Below, in pieces: positions 5,182-7,802 of a stretch of DNA of 7,802 nucleotides. Source of the stretch: an uncultured bacterium (GTDB taxonomy: Bacteria > Chloroflexota > Anaerolineae > JACIWP01); the NCBI GenBank assembly GCA_903872005.1, contig CAIQJD010000714.1, forward strand, positions 1 through 7,802. Reading direction: 5' to 3'. The position numbers were made by a program, and so were the translations under genes. Position 1 is the stretch's first letter. Every line of letters starts with the position of its first letter. Under the pieces are notes generated by a model. It saw only the letters and a list, made by a program, of their open reading frames with translations. It was not told the DNA's origin and made no database searches.

Positions 5182-6258
5182 GTGGATCGCGTTGTCCCAT
5201 CCGTCTTTCACCTGGAAGAGCTGGTCGCCGGCTGGCCCGACGCCGAGCGCGAACGCTTCGAGCGCATCTATCACGTCGTCTCCAGCGCCGGCTATCTCAA
5301 AGCGCCGGCCGCCATGCGCCCCTGGATCGAGCAGAAGTTTGGCTCGCTGGCCGCCGTAGAAGAGCAGCACATCGTCAAAGTCACCAATAAAGTGGTTTTG
5401 GAGGGGGCGCTGTTCAATCCGCTGCGCGCCAATCGCCCGCAGCCGAAGACGGCCGGCGACCTGGCCGGCGAGATCGCCGCGGCGCGGGGCGACCACTTCT
5501 GTGACCCCGAAAATGAGACGCCCGAAGATGTCTTCGGGCGCGTGCGCGGCCGGCTTTCCATCTCCGCCAGCAACGTCGCCAAGAGCGACGGCCTGCACGG
5601 CCTGGTGATCTTCGACGAGCATGATCCCCTGGCCTTGAGCGAGCCGGCGGTGCTGGATTACTTCAACGTGGCGCTCAAATGGGCCAAAGAAGCCCATAAT
5701 GTGGATCGTTCGGCGCGCTATTTCTTCATGCTGTGGAATTGCCTGTGGAAAGCCGGCGCGTCGGTCATCCACGGCCACGCCCAGATGACGCTCACCCGGG
5801 GGATGCACTATCCCCGCATCGAAGGGTGGCGGCGCGCCGCGCAGCTCTATCGCCTGGGCTATGGGGCGAACTACTTCGAGGATTTGATCGCCACGCACAC
5901 GGCGCTGGGACTGGCGCGGCCGGCTGGCAGCGCGCACATCCTGGTCAACCTCGCGCCCATCAAAGAAAGAGAGCTGCTGGTGATCGGCGAGCGGCCGGAC
6001 GCGGACTTCTGCCGCGCCGTCTATCTGGCGCTGGACACGCTGGTGCACCGCCTGGGGACGCGCGCCTTCAGCCTGGCGCTCTACTGGCGGCCCCTGGATG
6101 GCGTGGAGGAAGATTGGAGCGGCTTCCCGACCATCGCGCGCATCGTGGATCGCGGCGATCCCTTCAGCCGCATGGCCGATATCGGCGCCATGGAGCTGTA
6201 TGCGGCCAGCGTGGTGAGCGCGGACCCGTTCGCCGTGGCCGGCGCGCTGCGGAGCTAG
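5182..6258 (+). CDS. GalT-like / HIT-superfamily nucleotidyltransferase
   Basis: This is a 358-residue protein. The GalT-type active site is seen as NCLWKAGASVIHGHAQM (186-202): H197-G-H199-A-Q201 matches the HxHxQ of galactose-1-phosphate uridylyltransferase and related adenylyltransferases. Earlier segments also fit: LFNPLRANRPQP (77-88) resembles 'NPLtg…R..RP', FCDPENETPEDVF (106-118) resembles 'CPFCPGNExxTP', and HGLVIFDEHDPL (139-150) carries the likely zinc ligand H147. The first Cys of the CxxC is D104 instead, so the zinc site is altered. The enzyme probably transfers a nucleotidyl group between a sugar-1-phosphate and a nucleotide. Next to glgA, supplying or breaking down ADP- or UDP-glucose is plausible but unproven. 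The start is GTG 5182, with a strong AGGAGG at 5165-5170; the 11-base spacing is slightly long. The stop overlaps that of the convergent gene. Confidence 0.75.
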   Translation: MDRVVPSVFHLEELVAGWPDAERERFERIYHVVSSAGYLKAPAAMRPWIEQKFGSLAAVEEQHIVKVTNKVVLEGALFNPLRANRPQPKTAGDLAGEIAAARGDHFCDPENETPEDVFGRVRGRLSISASNVAKSDGLHGLVIFDEHDPLALSEPAVLDYFNVALKWAKEAHNVDRSARYFFMLWNCLWKAGASVIHGHAQMTLTRGMHYPRIEGWRRAAQLYRLGYGANYFEDLIATHTALGLARPAGSAHILVNLAPIKERELLVIGERPDADFCRAVYLALDTLVHRLGTRAFSLALYWRPLDGVEEDWSGFPTIARIVDRGDPFSRMADIGAMELYAASVVSADPFAVAGALRS

Positions 6259-7379
6259 GCCGTCTCCTCCCACACTTTGATTGCCGCGGCCATGCCGTTG
6301 GTGATGGCGTCCACGCGCATCGCCAACGGCTGTTCCATAGGCGCTTCCGTGCCATAGCCGATGCCGAAGAGCGTGGCGTAGTCGCTCAAGTTGTAGCCCT
6401 CGCCGCGCAACAGGCCGCGACACCAGAAGAGGCCCGGCAGGCGCGGCTCCGGCTGCATCCAGTCCAGGGTGTAGTTCTTGCCGGCCGTCTCGTCCGTGGC
6501 CACCCACTCCTCGTAGGTCGTGACCGGATAGCCGCGCCCGTTCACATAGGCGAAATACGCCTTCGTCATCTCGTAAACCCGCTCGAAAGTCCGCGGGTCT
6601 TCGGGGCGCGGCGTCGGCATCCAGAAGCCTTTGCCATTCCCCTCATGCAGGTCACAGGTCAGGCCCGGCCGCACCGTCTGCATCAACCGATCTACTGCGG
6701 CCACCTCGGCGGGCGCGTCGGGCCGGCCGAAGAAGCGGTTCAGGTGCATCCATTCGCCGGCCGGGCTGATGACGCCGTGCAGGCAGCGTCCCATCGCGCC
6801 GGTCCCCTCCACATCGGGCATGGCGTTGACCACCATAACGCTTTTGCCGCGCAGCGGCGCGACCGCGGCCGGCTCGTCCCGCGTCAGGGTCAACATGCGC
6901 GCATGAATCGAAATCCAGCGCTCCACGCTGGGGAGCTGCTCCGAGCGCCAGATGAAGCCGATCTCGCCCAGCTTGAAGAGTCGCATGTCGTCTTCGCGCC
7001 ACAGGAGGTCGCCGTAGCGGGTGAGATAGTCCAGCGCGGCTGCGTGGCTGGGGACTTGCGCCGGCTGGCCGGCAGCCACGCTCAGGCAATGGTTGACGCC
7101 GCCGAAGCCGAGGGGGTCGCGCAGGGGCAGGACGTAGACGGCATGTTCGGTGTGGATCTGGCGCAGCAGGTTGAGCGCGGCGTGAATGCCGGCCGTTTCG
7201 GTGCAGTGTGCGCCGGCGGTGATGAAGATGGCCGGCGTTTTGTCGCCGCCGGCGCGCGCCGCCAGGAGCGGCGTCCCGTCGCTGGCGCGGCCCCATTCGG
7301 TGAGGGGCCAGCCGCCGGCGCGCAGCGCCGCCAGGATGTCGGCGGTCGAGAGATCGGGGTTAGGGGTAGGGGTGGACAT
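6255..7379 (-). CDS. Zinc metallohydrolase, M14 carboxypeptidase / succinylglutamate desuccinylase-aspartoacylase-like
   Basis: This is a 374-residue protein. FITAGAHCTETAG (52-64) contains the HxxE zinc motif (H58, E61). TCDLHEGNGKGF (241-252) supplies the third likely zinc ligand, H245. GYGTEAPMEQPL (341-352) contains E345 in the place of the catalytic base of M14-fold enzymes. It probably cleaves a C-terminal residue or an N-acyl group from a small substrate; the substrate is unknown. No signal peptide is seen, so it is probably cytoplasmic. The start at 7379 is chosen because AAGGAAGG (complement of 7387-7394) lies seven bases upstream. A longer frame from 7421 begins inside a large inverted repeat and was rejected. 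It lies downstream of an amidohydrolase gene on the same strand and may be cotranscribed with it. Confidence 0.75.
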   Translation of the reverse strand: MSTPTPNPDLSTADILAALRAGGWPLTEWGRASDGTPLLAARAGGDKTPAIFITAGAHCTETAGIHAALNLLRQIHTEHAVYVLPLRDPLGFGGVNHCLSVAAGQPAQVPSHAAALDYLTRYGDLLWREDDMRLFKLGEIGFIWRSEQLPSVERWISIHARMLTLTRDEPAAVAPLRGKSVMVVNAMPDVEGTGAMGRCLHGVISPAGEWMHLNRFFGRPDAPAEVAAVDRLMQTVRPGLTCDLHEGNGKGFWMPTPRPEDPRTFERVYEMTKAYFAYVNGRGYPVTTYEEWVATDETAGKNYTLDWMQPEPRLPGLFWCRGLLRGEGYNLSDYATLFGIGYGTEAPMEQPLAMRVDAITNGMAAAIKVWEETA

Positions 7380-7407
7380 GGGTGAACCTTCCTTAATGGG
7401 GCGCGTC

Positions 7408-7450
7408 CCCGAAGACCACACAGGTCTTCAAGACCTGTGTGGTCTTCGGG
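7408..7450. repeat. Nested 43-bp inverted repeat (REP-like)
   Basis: Bases 7408-7428 and 7430-7450 are perfect 21-base complementary arms around a single central base (C7429). Each arm also holds a smaller hairpin: AAGACC-ACACA-GGTCTT (7412-7428) and AAGACC-TGTGT-GGTCTT (7430-7446). The element can fold as one long stem or as two short ones. It lies between the amidohydrolase stop (7457) and the start of the next minus-strand gene (7379). No T-run follows in the direction of transcription. It resembles a dispersed intergenic palindrome, and might terminate, pause or stabilise transcripts. Confidence 0.8.
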
Positions 7451-7456
7451 CTGTAT

Positions 7457-7802
7457 CTACAGCTTCAGCTTCAACAGCTCCACCAGATTCTCGCCCAGGA
7501 TCTTGCGCTTCTGCTCGTCGCTGATGCGGGCGCAGAGGAGCGCCCCCACCCGGAAGTGGCAATTGCCCCAGGGGAAATCGGTGCCGAAGATGAGCTTGCG
7601 GATGTCATCCAGCGCGGCGACGAAGAATTCCGTCACGCCGAAGGTCTCTGGCACGGTCAGGTCTACGTAGACGTTCGGGAAGGTGTTCGCCAGTTCAACC
7701 ATCGCTTCCAGGCTCTTATCTTGCAACATGTGGCCGACCAACAGCGGCGCGTCGGGAACCTTCTCGGCCAGGCGGGCGATGTCGCCCAGGGAGTCGCCGG
7801 CA
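7457..7802 (-). CDS. Amidohydrolase_2 family metal-dependent hydrolase, C-terminal part (runs off right edge)
   Basis: The minus strand reads 114 residues from the right edge to a TAG at 7459-7457, with the start outside the window. LLVGHM (20-25) carries a likely metal-ligand or active-site His (H24). IFGTDFPWGN (71-80) has the conserved Asp (D75) near the end of the TIM barrel. ARISDEQKRKILGENLVELL (91-110) is the typical C-terminal helix ('lsdeerekIlggNaarLl') of this family, which includes decarboxylases and lactone or amide hydrolases. The substrate cannot be told from this fragment. It is followed by the nested inverted repeat and then the M14-like gene on the same strand, which may form an operon with it. 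Confidence 0.85.
   Translation of the reverse strand, partial: AGDSLGDIARLAEKVPDAPLLVGHMLQDKSLEAMVELANTFPNVYVDLTVPETFGVTEFFVAALDDIRKLIFGTDFPWGNCHFRVGALLCARISDEQKRKILGENLVELLKLKL

Noticed and set aside
5116..6507. 463-codon minus-strand frame antisense to the GalT-like gene
   Set aside because: It overlaps two genes with recognisable motifs and its product is low-complexity and Arg/Gly/Ala-rich with no family-like motif. Long open antisense frames are common in GC-rich DNA.
5733..7385. 550-codon plus-strand frame antisense to the M14-like gene
   Set aside because: It has the composition of a shadow frame (Arg/Ala/Gly/His-rich) and overlaps the GalT-like gene and the metallohydrolase, both of which have catalytic motifs.
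7380..7421. N-terminal extension of the metallohydrolase gene
   Set aside because: The extension would start within the nested inverted repeat, while ATG 7379 has a strong AAGGAAGG at good spacing.
1..7802. Mobile element, CRISPR array, defence or toxin system
   Set aside because: No transposase, integrase, spaced direct-repeat array, tRNA or phage-like gene was recognised. MazG here is part of a YabN-type fusion and not a mazEF toxin module.

Overview
The window looks like bacterial chromosome around a candidate replication origin. It is GC-rich and saturated with GCCGGC-type motifs. No gene fixes the taxonomy. The composition, the YabN-type methylase/MazG fusion and the DUF951 gene fit a Chloroflexota-like bacterium, but this is an inference with modest support.

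Left part (1-896): the N-terminal 101 residues of DnaA are encoded on the minus strand and run off the left edge. A 593-base gene-free stretch follows. It holds a candidate minus-strand dnaA promoter (581-610), a perfect 36-base inverted repeat made of two consensus DnaA boxes facing each other (675-710), an AT-rich inverted repeat (756-792), a 12-bp direct repeat (806-847), and a near-consensus plus-strand promoter (848-876). This arrangement is what a compact oriC / dnaA control region would look like.

Middle (897-3395): a tight three-gene plus-strand operon. It encodes a HAD-like hydrolase with altered late motifs, a TP-methylase/MazG fusion (YabN type), and a small DUF951 protein. The first two overlap by ATGA and the third starts one base after the second stops. 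After a 223-base gap with its own promoter, an odd triple 10-bp repeat and a possible leader peptide comes glgA (glycogen synthase, 3619-5124). A perfect 28-bp palindrome separates glgA from a GalT/HIT-like nucleotidyltransferase (5182-6258). These two may act together in sugar-nucleotide and glycogen metabolism.

Right part (6255-7802), minus strand: an M14/aspartoacylase-like metallohydrolase whose stop codon shares the palindrome CTAG with the stop of the convergent GalT-like gene. Upstream of it is the 3' end of an amidohydrolase_2 (TIM-barrel) gene. A nested 43-bp inverted repeat lies between these two genes and looks like a dispersed REP-type element.

No phage, transposase, CRISPR array, defence system, tRNA or rRNA was seen. 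The genes are mostly recognisable housekeeping families. The most unusual material is in the non-coding DNA: the origin-like region, the glgA leader and the nested hairpin.
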